Assembly (NCBI GenBank): GCA_019695175.1
Contig: JAIBAM010000002.1
Span: forward strand, 62,001-126,000
Direction: 5' to 3'
Source of the DNA: Bdellovibrionales bacterium
GTDB taxonomy: Bacteria > Bdellovibrionota > Bdellovibrionia > Bdellovibrionales > UBA1609
Length of the DNA stretch: 64,000 nt
Under the pieces are notes generated by a model. The model made no database searches, was not told the origin of the DNA, and saw only the letters and a list, made by a program, of their open reading frames with translations. The translations under genes were made by a program, and so were the position numbers. Position 1 is the first letter of the stretch. Each line of letters begins with the position of its first letter. This document shows, one piece after another, positions 46,026 to 55,085 of the stretch.

Positions 46026-46769
46026 GTGAACAGAATCTACTTGGTATTGGTAATAACCCTCATGGCAGGATCACTGACACTAACCCCTTATCGCGCGTTT
46101 GCTCAAGCTGTTGAAGTCAGTGACGAAGACACCACTGAAGAAAGCGCTGTAGGACAAAACCAAAATGTAACAGAAAGCACGGAAAAAAAAACCTCTCCGA
46201 AAGTAGGTACAGAGGCTGCTCGTAAATACTTTAAAAAAAAGACAACCTCAGGGTTTAAAACAACGAGCGCTCCGACAAAAAGCCCACTCCCTACAGGAAA
46301 CCGTTATCTTTCTCTTCAGGTGGGTGGTTTTTTAAATCAAGACACCTATAATTGGGGAACTCAAAAAAACCGTGATGTGGGAGTCCTTAATGCCGGGGTG
46401 ACTTATAAAATTGGGGAATGGACTGGCTCCATGGACCTTCTGTTCAAGGGCGATGTCACCACTTTCAACCTGGAGGAAGGTCGAGCTGTAAAAATAAGTT
46501 TTGTTCCTGCTATTACGTTCCCTGACGCTGCCAGTGGGTTTCCACTCTACTTTGGGGCTGGAGCTGGCCTGGGTATATTTTTTAAACAAATTTCTAAAGA
46601 GTCCGCTCTATCTTTGGATTATACCGTATTTGCTGGCACTCGTATTTACAATGTCTTCAAACAAGTCGGACTTTTGTTGGAAGCAGGAATCAAAAATCAT
46701 TTCTTACTTTTAAGCGATGGCCAACACAATGGAGTTTATGCTGCTGCTGGTGTGGTTTTTTTATTTTAG
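46026..46769 (+). CDS. Probable outer-membrane beta-barrel protein
   Basis: 247 residues from GTG 46026 with AAGGAG 8 bp upstream. Signal peptide ends near AFAQA. A disordered Thr/Glu/Lys-rich linker (about 25-85) precedes alternating hydrophobic strands (YLSLQVGGFL, VGVLNAGVTYKIGEWTGSMDLLFKG, VYAAAGVVFLF) ending in Phe, which fits a small outer-membrane barrel. A 19-bp palindrome (46788-46806) follows the gene. Confidence 0.65.
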   Translation: MNRIYLVLVITLMAGSLTLTPYRAFAQAVEVSDEDTTEESAVGQNQNVTESTEKKTSPKVGTEAARKYFKKKTTSGFKTTSAPTKSPLPTGNRYLSLQVGGFLNQDTYNWGTQKNRDVGVLNAGVTYKIGEWTGSMDLLFKGDVTTFNLEEGRAVKISFVPAITFPDAASGFPLYFGAGAGLGIFFKQISKESALSLDYTVFAGTRIYNVFKQVGLLLEAGIKNHFLLLSDGQHNGVYAAAGVVFLF

Positions 46770-46921
46770 CGGAAAAAGCAACCTACTTGGCTCTTAATAA
46801 GAGCCAGACACGGCAATAGATTCTAAGTAAAGCACCGACAAAAGCCTGTGATTCTGGCCTATTTGCCTCGAGCTTCAAGCTTTGATTTGACCGTTTTTTA
46901 TTTAAGAGACAACAATATTGT

Positions 46922-47773
46922 ATGTCTATGTCTGAAGTGACCGAGAAACTCATTCATTTTATCTTGCGGAAAAATGAAGCCGTCATTCAATGGCTTCTCG
47001 TTATTCTCCTCGGCCTGGCATTATGGCTTGTGATAAATTCCTTATTCTATCGATCGACAAAAAAGGAAGTCCAAGAAAATAAAAGTTCAGATAAAAACAC
47101 CACCACAGATTCTCACTCCGCCCAAATAGCTCCCCAGGAAAAGTCAGTTCAAAGCCCACCACTTTCATCTACAAAATTTGCTGATGAGAATTCACAGTTG
47201 CTCCTATTGCAAAAAGAATTGGAAGCCAGTCGTCAAGAGATCCAATCTCTTAAACAACAAAACTCCCAGGAAAAAATTGAAACAAACAAAACTGAAATAA
47301 AAAAATCATCTTCAGCCAACGAGGACTTAGAGAAAATTCAAGCCCTAGAACAACGACTCGCCGAATATGCCATTTTAGAAGACGATATCGCCAACCTAAA
47401 AATTCTCAAAGAGGAAAATGACCAATTAAAAAAAGAATTGCAAAAGCAAAATGCAATTCCACGTGAGGAGGTTAAATCACTTTCACCTTCACCCCCCATA
47501 TCCCCCGCCTCAGAAAAAGAAGAAGATGATTTACTCACAGAATTCGCCGCTTCAAATAACACCTCAGATTCCATAAAATCTGGAAACCTTGAAGACCCTT
47601 CCCCAACAGCTCCCCTTGATTCCATAAACGAAAGTGGAGATGTGGATACTTTAAAAATGTTGACTGAAATTGAAGACCTCAATGAGCTCAATGAAAGCAA
47701 TAGCTCTGCATTAGAAGAAGAGGCTGATATGGAAAAAATGGCTTCGGAGGCCAACAGATTACTGCAAAGTTAA
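46922..47773 (+). CDS. Membrane-anchored coiled-coil protein, unknown function
   Basis: 283 residues: one membrane helix at about 23-43 (WLLVILLGLALWLVINSLF), then a linker, a coiled coil (about 95-185, repeated E/K/Q/L heptads) and an acidic, disordered C-terminus. No family recognised. It precedes the HEAT-repeat protein by 72 bp and may be in the same transcript. Confidence 0.6.
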   Translation: MSMSEVTEKLIHFILRKNEAVIQWLLVILLGLALWLVINSLFYRSTKKEVQENKSSDKNTTTDSHSAQIAPQEKSVQSPPLSSTKFADENSQLLLLQKELEASRQEIQSLKQQNSQEKIETNKTEIKKSSSANEDLEKIQALEQRLAEYAILEDDIANLKILKEENDQLKKELQKQNAIPREEVKSLSPSPPISPASEKEEDDLLTEFAASNNTSDSIKSGNLEDPSPTAPLDSINESGDVDTLKMLTEIEDLNELNESNSSALEEEADMEKMASEANRLLQS

Positions 47774-47845
47774 AGCTCTATAAAAAATGAGAAGCTTTTA
47801 AATGGTTATAAATAAACATTATATTTATAACTGATTGGACAAAAA

Positions 47846-48655
47846 ATGAACCCATTGAACCCATTGAGACGTTCAAAAAATATTAAAATCCTATACAGCC
47901 TATATAGAATGATACAGTTCATTATCCTAGGAGTTTTATGGTCTTCTCCTATCAACTATGGTTTTGCTTCTATCCCCAACTCCACTCTTTTAAAAGAAGA
48001 TAAAACTGAACAAATCCTCATGATAAAAGAAATTCTAAAACTTCCCTTTGAAAATCGTGTTCAAGCTCTTAAGTCCAAAAGCAAACACACCCTGGCTCTT
48101 TTACAAAAACTCATTTTCAATCCCCAAGAAAGTCTTGAGGTGCGGTGGCGAGCCCTTACCACAACACCCTATGTGGACTCTGTCTTTGGAAAACAAATTA
48201 TTCTTGAGGCCCTCAAAAGTGAAGAGTGGTATATCCGAAATGCAGCAGCAATTTCATTGCCTGCTTTATCTCGAGATTTTGCGGTTGAGTTAAGCGGAAA
48301 GCTTTTATCAGATCCCGCACTCGTGGTCAGAACAGCTGCGGCACAAAATTTATCTCGCCTCAATGGAAGAGAAAAGGAAACTCTATTATGGGAAAAACTC
48401 AACAGCCGCGAAAACTTCAATGGTCTAGAAAGTCTTTGGGTTCGTCGCCACATTGCTAAAGCGCTAAGTCAGTTTGCTCAACCTGGTTCGGAGGCCAAAC
48501 TCATCACTTTGCTTAAGGACCAAGATCCGCGCCTTCATCCCTTTGCCCTTCGGGCTTTAGAAAGGGTGACTCAAAAAAAACTTGTATCAAAAAAAACCAC
48601 GGTGGCCGAAAATCGAAAGATGTGGCTAGAGTGGTGGGATAATAAAAATAATTAG
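47846..48655 (+). CDS. Secreted HEAT-repeat protein
   Basis: 269 residues. A hydrophobic segment ends near NYGFASIPN and acts as a signal peptide; the alternative Met at 47908 would shorten its N-terminal part. About five HEAT-like helical pairs follow (for example EEWYIRNAAAISLPALSRDFAVELSGKLL, DPALVVRTAAAQNLSRL, DPRLHPFALRALERV). Such repeats bind proteins. The start codon choice is uncertain as no ribosome site stands out. Confidence 0.65.
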   Translation: MNPLNPLRRSKNIKILYSLYRMIQFIILGVLWSSPINYGFASIPNSTLLKEDKTEQILMIKEILKLPFENRVQALKSKSKHTLALLQKLIFNPQESLEVRWRALTTTPYVDSVFGKQIILEALKSEEWYIRNAAAISLPALSRDFAVELSGKLLSDPALVVRTAAAQNLSRLNGREKETLLWEKLNSRENFNGLESLWVRRHIAKALSQFAQPGSEAKLITLLKDQDPRLHPFALRALERVTQKKLVSKKTTVAENRKMWLEWWDNKNN

Positions 48656-48707
48656 TATTGCCATCATGTCCCTCCCGAACCTATAAATCAAAACTCCGAG
48701 GGATTAT

Positions 48708-49562
48708 ATGACGGAGAATCAAGATAAAAAAATATACACTGTCTATATTATTTCTGATGGAACGGGAGAGACTGCGAGCACCATGGTTCGAGCCGCTTTA
48801 GTTCAATACCATCAATTTGATCTCAATATTGTTCGTTGCAAGAATGTTCGTACTGAACCCCAAGTTGACCACCTTATGGAGGACATCTTACGAAAACGGG
48901 GATTAATTGTCTTTACTGTGGTCTCAGAAGCCATGCGCCGAAAAATCACGTCCACCGCCTTAAGTAAAGGAATTCCTGTTGTGGACCTCATGGGACCACT
49001 TCTTAACGTGCTCGATACTTACCTTGGCTCAGCCCCGTCGGGTCATACGGCAGGAATATTAAGAGCAGTGGACGAAAGATATTTTAAAAGAATTGAAGCC
49101 ATAGAGTTCACTGTCAAACATGACGACGGAAAAATTTTAACAGACTTAGCCATGGCAGATATTATTCTATTGGGAATTAGTCGCACCAGCAAAACCCCTC
49201 TGTCTGTTTTTTTGAGTCACAAAGGGTGGAAAGTTGCAAATATCCCACTCGTTGTGGGCGCACCACTTCCCCCTGAGTTGCAAAAGGTGGATCAACGCAA
49301 AATTGTCGGCCTTATCATCGACGCCGATTCATTGGTCCGAATTCGACGCAAAAGATTGGAAAAATTTGGTCAAGACCCTGGAGGCGAATATGCCAGCATG
49401 ACCCATATTCACCAGGAAATTGAGTTTGCGAAAAACCTTTATAAACAAAACAAACGATGGCCAATATTTGATGTCACGGATCGAGCTTTAGAGGAAACGG
49501 CCGCAGAAATTGTCAGGGTTGTCGCCTCCCGCATGGACCTCAAACAAGAAGTCCTATTGTAA
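48708..49562 (+). CDS. PPDK/PEP-synthase regulatory kinase-pyrophosphorylase
   Basis: 284 residues. DGTGETASTM near the start, the P-loop GISRTSKTPLSVFL (about 152-165), and PLVVGAPLPPEL fit the DUF299 family, which switches pyruvate phosphate dikinase or PEP synthase by ADP-dependent phosphorylation and Pi-dependent dephosphorylation. Which target applies cannot be told here. Confidence 0.92.
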   Translation: MTENQDKKIYTVYIISDGTGETASTMVRAALVQYHQFDLNIVRCKNVRTEPQVDHLMEDILRKRGLIVFTVVSEAMRRKITSTALSKGIPVVDLMGPLLNVLDTYLGSAPSGHTAGILRAVDERYFKRIEAIEFTVKHDDGKILTDLAMADIILLGISRTSKTPLSVFLSHKGWKVANIPLVVGAPLPPELQKVDQRKIVGLIIDADSLVRIRRKRLEKFGQDPGGEYASMTHIHQEIEFAKNLYKQNKRWPIFDVTDRALEETAAEIVRVVASRMDLKQEVLL

Positions 49563-49614
49563 AAACGAATTGGAATTAAGATCCGATTCCAAGATACTGA
49601 GTTAAAGCGAGCAA

Positions 49615-50520
49615 TCAAGCATTGAGTGCATATTGGTGTAGGGCCTGAAAAAAGGTTTCATGCATTTGCTGTGTTTTAGCATCTCGTCGATAATACATGT
49701 TTATATTGACCGCATATTTCAATTCCTCGACCTGCACTTGGGAAACGCGACCATTTCGAACTTGTTTTCGAATCGCATGGGCCGGTAAAAAACCCCAACC
49801 GAGCCCGCTCTCAATAACCCTTTTAATCGTTCCAACATTTTCAGATTCAAAAACTGGTGCCGTCGTTAATCTCATTTCGGTCATACGTCGTTCAAGCAAC
49901 TGCCTAAAACCCGGAAAATGATCCGTAAAAGAAGCCACTGGCCTACCAATATACTGCTTCAATTCTATAGAGCTAGGTAAAGATGTATCTCTTCCTGATC
50001 CAGCCAACCAAATTTCATCCTTAAAAAGCAATCGTTTTTCAAAGTCAGGAAACTCAACACCATATTCACTTTTCATTTCCGGTAAGATAGCGACATCAAT
50101 ACTCTGACTGCGCATTTCAGAAACTATCTTTTCACCAGGTCCATAACTTAACTTAATTCGAAGTTTTGAATTGTGCTTAAGAAACATTCCAATGATAGGG
50201 CTCACGAGATAAAGACCAATAGAATTTAGAGTCCCCACTCGCAGATGACCAGCCACATCTTGCGACATGGCTTGTATAGCTACATGGGCCTGCTGAGTCA
50301 GATTGAGTATTCTCTTTGCGTAATCGAAAAGAATTTGTCCCTGTAAAGTAGGTTTAATCTGACGAACGCCACGAGCGAGCAGTTCCACTCCCAACTCGTC
50401 TTCTAAATTTCTAATCTGCTGGCTCACTGCAGGTTGAGTTAAAAACAGCTTTTCCGCTGCCGCCGTCATGCTCCCCTCAGCCATCACCGTACAAAATGTG
50501 GTCAGTTGCTGCAAGTTCAT
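49615..50520 (-). CDS. LysR-family transcriptional regulator
   Basis: 301 residues. An N-terminal winged helix (MNLQQLTTFCTVMAEGSMTAAAEKLFLTQPAVSQQIRNLEDELG) is followed by a substrate-binding domain (about 90-300). The ligand is unknown. It converges on the regulatory-kinase gene, and the 459-bp upstream region faces the subtilase gene, a possible target. Confidence 0.93.
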   Translation of the reverse strand: MNLQQLTTFCTVMAEGSMTAAAEKLFLTQPAVSQQIRNLEDELGVELLARGVRQIKPTLQGQILFDYAKRILNLTQQAHVAIQAMSQDVAGHLRVGTLNSIGLYLVSPIIGMFLKHNSKLRIKLSYGPGEKIVSEMRSQSIDVAILPEMKSEYGVEFPDFEKRLLFKDEIWLAGSGRDTSLPSSIELKQYIGRPVASFTDHFPGFRQLLERRMTEMRLTTAPVFESENVGTIKRVIESGLGWGFLPAHAIRKQVRNGRVSQVQVEELKYAVNINMYYRRDAKTQQMHETFFQALHQYALNA

Positions 50521-50979
50521 CTTAAGTTCCCCCTCTGTCAGTGAGCTCTGTAATTGAAAATTTAAGTGTCTACTTCTCTATCAACAAAGAATTTTTGGCA
50601 AAGTTTTTTTCACTAAGAACCGCATCTACAGGGGATTGTACGCAAATAACGGGACCCCACCGAACGTTTCAAAAAAGTTAAAATCCACCTACCTCTTCTC
50701 AAATGTTTTATTTTTGTTGCCAAAAAATCCTAAAGGAAGGGTCTTGTGACTATTCATAGAAATTCCTTAAAAAAATTGAAATATTTACATGATGTTTTTT
50801 TAAAAAAAAACATAAATTTTATAACTTATTGAAATAACTAATGTTTTTTATTAATAAAATTTTCTAATATCATAAAAAATTTTATACTATTGGTTAACTA
50901 TTTATTTAATCAATATGTTGCAAACCGGGGAAAGAAAGGGATTTTTAATTTTTTTATTTAAAAAGAGGGGGAGGCTAAA
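50521..50979. other. Long AT-rich intergenic region
   Basis: 459 bp between divergent genes. It has long A and T runs and a palindrome ATGTTTTTTTAAAAAAAAACAT near 50793-50814. The promoter of the subtilase gene, with GAGGGGGAGG just before its start, and the LysR promoter should lie here. No gene recognised. Confidence 0.6.
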
Positions 50980-52707
50980 ATGCGCTGGGGGAGCGAATTT
51001 TATCACGGCATAGGATGGTTATTTTGTAATTTTTATAAAAATAGAAAACCATCTTTACTTGTTGTTTTGACTTTATTTTGTGGGGGCTGCAGCCGTGGAC
51101 TTGTCGGGTTTTCTTCCCAACTAGTTAAAACGGCCCCCCGAAATAACACTGAGACAGGAATCATAGTACATCATGCAAGCCCAGAAGATATGGTACAGAT
51201 TCTTTCTAAAAATAAACAAATCAAATATAGATCGTTAAATCCCCAACATGGACAGTATGAAGTTTATAATCTGTCTCTTACAGAACTTCAAAAACAACTT
51301 CCTGAAGCATTTATATCTGCCAATGTTTTTATACCAACAGAACAAGAACCCTCTCAAACCGAACCAACAAATTCAAACCCTTCTTCGTCAGAAGAAGATA
51401 TTAGTGATTGTAGAATTGATCATGTTCGTCCTTTAGCCAAAATTTCATCTCCCTCGTTAGAAGATAGAAAAATGGCTCCCATCCAGCTTTTTGAAAAGTT
51501 GCACTTTACTGGTGAGAATAGTGAGAATCTTAGTTTTCCTGAGAAACCACTCAAAATGTTGTGGGTCGTCGAACAACCTGAAGGTTCTTTAAAAGAAGAA
51601 TTGAACATCCCCGGAAAAGATTTGGATTTAATTGTCACTGCCATGGGTTACTACCAATTGACTTTGGTTGTGCAGGATCAAAACCAGGTTTGCCACTCTA
51701 TTTCAACTGAGTTTAACGTGACTGGAAATAAAAAATATTTAGGTTATGATGCCAATTTGGAACAACAAAATTTTGATTTGTCTCCTATGAAATATTTGTC
51801 AGAAATCAATGCAGAAAAAGCTTGGACCCTCAGTACCGGAAAAAACATAACCATAGCCATTGTTGATAGTGGTGTTAATTACAATAGCCCCTACTTAAGA
51901 AATAATATCAAAATCAATTCTAACGAAATCCCTGACAACAATATTGATGACGATGGGAACGGGTTTACCGATGATGTTGTAGGTTGGGACTTTGTAAATA
52001 TAGATGCATCTCCTTTTGATGATGACGGTCATGGAAGTCACGTGGCAGGACTTGCTGCTTCATCAGTTTTCGGAGTTGCAAAGTCAGCTAAAATCCTTTC
52101 CATTAAAGCCCTATCTGTATTTGGAGGAGACGCAGGAAGTCTTTCAGCCTCCATTCTCTACGCCGTTGACCAAAAGGCTCAAATAATAAACCTTTCGTTA
52201 GGATCAGAAGGAATGATTCACCCAGCGATTAGCAACGCCCTCAAATACGCTGAAGAAAAGGGAGTACTTGTTGTTGTGGCCTCAGGAAATGGAAACCGTA
52301 GCGGTATCGGGTATGATATTGACAAAAGTCCAGTGTATCCAGCTTCACTTACGAATGATAACATAGTGGCCGTTGCTGCAAAATCTAACCAAGGTGTGCT
52401 TGCCTTGTACTCCAACTTTGGAGCCAAGTCTGTTGACGTCGTAGCTCCAGGTGGTGATAGTTCCGATGAAATCCTATCTGCATTTTTGGACAATCCTGCA
52501 AATATAAATCTTAAAGGTGGGTATGGAACATCAATGGCAACACCTATTGTTAGCGGAGTTGCAGCGCTCGTTTGGTCCAAACATCCGGAATTTAATTTCC
52601 AACAAGTAAAGGAAGTTTTGTTAAATGCGGGCACAGAAAACCCAGATCTTCGTGGGGTGGTTTTATCTTCACGATACATTGATGCTTTTGCCGCAGCAGA
52701 AAAATAG
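50980..52707 (+). CDS. Subtilisin-like (S8) lipoprotein protease
   Basis: 575 residues. Signal with Cys-rich lipobox (FCGGC, Cys37 or Cys34) suggests a lipoprotein. Residues about 55-120 resemble an I9 pro-domain, and 140-250 a PKD-like insert. The catalytic triad is complete: Asp296 (VDSGV), His351 (HGSHVAG), Ser518 (GTSMATP), with oxyanion Asn in ASGNGN. It is likely secreted or tethered on the surface and may degrade prey or host proteins; that use is inference. Confidence 0.92.
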   Translation: MRWGSEFYHGIGWLFCNFYKNRKPSLLVVLTLFCGGCSRGLVGFSSQLVKTAPRNNTETGIIVHHASPEDMVQILSKNKQIKYRSLNPQHGQYEVYNLSLTELQKQLPEAFISANVFIPTEQEPSQTEPTNSNPSSSEEDISDCRIDHVRPLAKISSPSLEDRKMAPIQLFEKLHFTGENSENLSFPEKPLKMLWVVEQPEGSLKEELNIPGKDLDLIVTAMGYYQLTLVVQDQNQVCHSISTEFNVTGNKKYLGYDANLEQQNFDLSPMKYLSEINAEKAWTLSTGKNITIAIVDSGVNYNSPYLRNNIKINSNEIPDNNIDDDGNGFTDDVVGWDFVNIDASPFDDDGHGSHVAGLAASSVFGVAKSAKILSIKALSVFGGDAGSLSASILYAVDQKAQIINLSLGSEGMIHPAISNALKYAEEKGVLVVVASGNGNRSGIGYDIDKSPVYPASLTNDNIVAVAAKSNQGVLALYSNFGAKSVDVVAPGGDSSDEILSAFLDNPANINLKGGYGTSMATPIVSGVAALVWSKHPEFNFQQVKEVLLNAGTENPDLRGVVLSSRYIDAFAAAEK

Positions 52708-52734
52708 GTTCAAAGCTCAACCGTATATATTGTG

Positions 52735-52866
52735 TTTTGCGTCTGATTTAATCTTGAAAGCGAAGACATAAGATTCGTGCGCCCCAGGAATCACAGTTGA
52801 AGCAACCCCAAGGCTACAAGCTCTAGCAGCTTTATCAGAAACTCGCCTGAGGGCCAGGACGCAAAA
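52735..52866. ncRNA. Candidate structured RNA element
   Basis: Long-range pairing TTTTGCGTC (52735-52743) with GACGCAAAA (52858-52866) encloses AATCTT/AAGATT (52750-52755, 52770-52775), GCCCCAGG/CCTGAGGGC (52781-52788, 52846-52854; one bulge), GTTG-AAG-CAAC, and AAGCT/AGCTT. On the plus strand TATATT (52726-52731) could be a -10 just before it. The minus strand also has an open frame of about 50 codons ending at 52717, so a gene remnant is an alternative. No known family matched, and strand is unresolved. Confidence 0.35.
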
Positions 52867-53067
52867 GGATCATTCCCATATGAATTATAGGGTTATATAT
52901 TGGAACAATAGATTTTGAGTTGCAGATGAAAAACAAGAAATTTAGATGAATAAATTCATTCTTTAGAAGTCGGTTTGAAGCCACTGACGTAGAAGTTTAC
53001 AAACAGACCCTAAGCGCTCATTTCTAAAAACTCATTTGTTTTTTGTTTGTGCGGAAAGGTGGTTTTC

Positions 53068-53829
53068 TTGTATCAAAAACTCCTTTATGTTTTTGTACTC
53101 ATTGCTTCATTTTCTTTGGAGCCCTGCCAAGCAAAGTTATTTTCTAACTCTTATGTCAGCTTTGAATTGCCACCTAATTGGGATTGTCGTCGAGAAGGAA
53201 CCGAATGGCTTTGCGTCAGTCAGTACAGTCAAAAAGCCAAAGAGGCCATTATTATCCTCACAGCAAAAGAAGCCGGTCCATCAGATACTCTCGCGCAGTA
53301 CGAAGCTCGACTCAAAGAACCAAGAATGTTACCAAAATCCAATGGTGGTCCCGCTGCAACCTCAAAGATATTACACGTACAACAACGTATTATAAATAAC
53401 CAACCTTGGGTCGACAGTCTCCATATGGGAAGTGAAGTTTCAAGTTATTATACAAGGTACCTTGGAACCGTTAAGGAACGTATTGCACTTCTAGTGACCT
53501 TTTCAGCTCACAAAAGCCAGTACACTCTATATAGTAATGACTTTATTAAAGCCATTGAAAGTCTTAGAGTCACCGCGAGTAAGGACTTAACCAATGGAAG
53601 TCGACCCCTAACCGGGTACCATCCAGGAAGTGAACCCTTGGGTCAACCCATACCCATGGGTGATTCCCCTTCAGATCCATTTCCCATGGAAGATCAAAAC
53701 CCCAATGGCAGCGGCATAAAAAAACTTCTAGGATTGGCGTTGATTCTTATCGCTCTTGGAATATTTATTTTTCTACGAACCCAGAAAAAAAGTACAAAAA
53801 GTACAAAAAGTACAAAAACTAAAAAATGA
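53068..53829 (+). CDS. Secreted tail-anchored protein, paralogue 1
   Basis: 253 residues from TTG 53068, with AAAGGTGG 5 bp upstream and a signal peptide (MYQKLLYVFVLIASFSLEPCQA). The body (SYVSFELPPNWDC..EGTEWLC, ILTAKEAGPSDTLAQYEARLKEP) is about 160 residues and similar to the next gene's. A C-terminal membrane helix (KLLGLALILIALGIFIFL) is followed by KST repeats encoded by three AGTACAAAA-type units. Function unknown. Its end overlaps the next start by 4 bp. Confidence 0.72.
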   Translation: MYQKLLYVFVLIASFSLEPCQAKLFSNSYVSFELPPNWDCRREGTEWLCVSQYSQKAKEAIIILTAKEAGPSDTLAQYEARLKEPRMLPKSNGGPAATSKILHVQQRIINNQPWVDSLHMGSEVSSYYTRYLGTVKERIALLVTFSAHKSQYTLYSNDFIKAIESLRVTASKDLTNGSRPLTGYHPGSEPLGQPIPMGDSPSDPFPMEDQNPNGSGIKKLLGLALILIALGIFIFLRTQKKSTKSTKSTKTKK

Positions 53830-54551
53830 TCTCACATCAGACAGTCACGATAAAATTGTTCATTGTTATTCTTTCTTTATTTTTTTTCATTTTTCCAACA
53901 GCAAGTAGAGCCAATAAATTAAATACATCTTATTTATCAGTGGAAATCCCTCCCCATTGGAGTTGCAAACAAATTCAATCCAATTGGTTTTGCAAACCAA
54001 ATCAAGGACCAGAAGAAAAATCCATCCATCTGATTGTTTCAGCAAAAGAAGCTTCACCTGAAGACACCTTAAGCTCCATGAAACGCCAACTGGAAGAACC
54101 TAAGACTTTAAATATTGAAAAACATACCATCAGTTCCACGTTTCATTGGCTCAAAGAAATTTCTCTCTCCCAACATCTTTGGATCCAATCCTTACAATTC
54201 AATCGCGAAATAGAAAATTTTTTTAGCTATTATCTCATTACAATTATTGATCAGATGAATATGTTACTTCTGCTCAATGTGGAAAAAAACAAAGTTCAAC
54301 TTCTTCAACCCACAATTGAAATGATTACTCAATCGATCCACCTAAACAATCTTTCATCTCATATTAAACCCGTTGTTCCCCAGCCTATATCAGTTTGTTC
54401 GACTCAACCCACTGAATCCTCAACCTTATGTCAACCCGTAGAATTTTCCTCGGAATCTTGGGTAAAAACATTGTTCCACCCTAAAATACTTTTCGGTATC
54501 ATCATTGGTTTAGCGCTATTGCTTATAGTTTGGTTGCAAAGAAAAAAGTAA
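53826..54551 (+). CDS. Secreted tail-anchored protein, paralogue 2
   Basis: 241 residues with signal peptide, a domain resembling its upstream neighbour (SYLSVEIPPHWSC..IQSNWFC, IVSAKEASPEDTLSSMKRQLEEP), and a C-terminal membrane helix (FGIIIGLALLLIVWL). The conserved pair of Cys residues suggests a disulfide. Translationally coupled to paralogue 1, so the two may form a heteromer in the inner membrane facing the periplasm. Family unknown. Confidence 0.72.
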   Translation: MISHQTVTIKLFIVILSLFFFIFPTASRANKLNTSYLSVEIPPHWSCKQIQSNWFCKPNQGPEEKSIHLIVSAKEASPEDTLSSMKRQLEEPKTLNIEKHTISSTFHWLKEISLSQHLWIQSLQFNREIENFFSYYLITIIDQMNMLLLLNVEKNKVQLLQPTIEMITQSIHLNNLSSHIKPVVPQPISVCSTQPTESSTLCQPVEFSSESWVKTLFHPKILFGIIIGLALLLIVWLQRKK

Positions 54552-54662
54552 GAATTAAAACCCTAGCGAAAATGGATAAAGAATATACGATTTAAGAATT
54601 TTTTACCTTTCCCAAATCCAAAAGTTGGCGAATCTAATTTTATAAGGTAGAGTACGCTATTC

Positions 54663-55082
54663 ATGGAACAATTTATTACTGGTATCTTACATTTTTCTCA
54701 ACTATTGAACAAAAGTGGGTTGAACCTTACTACCATTTTGACTTTGGGAGTTCTTTTTTCAATAAGCCTCCTCATTTCCTTAAGAGAAATTATTTTGTGG
54801 TATCTTAAAATAAACAAATTGCAAAATCAGCTCGACCAAATCAATAAGTCCATTAAAGTTATTGAACGTCGATTAGGTATCGAAAAATCCAACTCTTCGC
54901 TTAAATCAAAACCTTTAAATCAGTTATTTGTTAAAAATAATTTAAACTTACACCTGCAGAAAAGAAACAAAAACCCGGATACAGAAACCTCAGGCCGGTT
55001 GTTAGAACTTAAAAAAAGTAACCCGATGGACTTTGACCCTTCGAAAAACAATCGCCCCGTTCACTTTCCCCTAGAACATTAA
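54663..55082 (+). CDS. Small membrane-anchored coiled-coil protein
   Basis: 139 residues with one N-terminal membrane helix (about 22-45) and a short coiled coil (about 50-80, KINKLQNQLDQINKSIKVIERRL), then a basic low-complexity tail. No family recognised. It follows the paralogue pair by 111 bp and may be part of the same unit. It ends 3 bp from the convergent M16 gene stop. Confidence 0.55.
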   Translation: MEQFITGILHFSQLLNKSGLNLTTILTLGVLFSISLLISLREIILWYLKINKLQNQLDQINKSIKVIERRLGIEKSNSSLKSKPLNQLFVKNNLNLHLQKRNKNPDTETSGRLLELKKSNPMDFDPSKNNRPVHFPLEH

Positions 55083-55085
55083 TTT

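Noticed and set aside
52830-52870. c-di-GMP-I riboswitch suggested by GGACGCAAA
   Set aside because: The preceding AGGGCAAACC and following conserved bases are missing.
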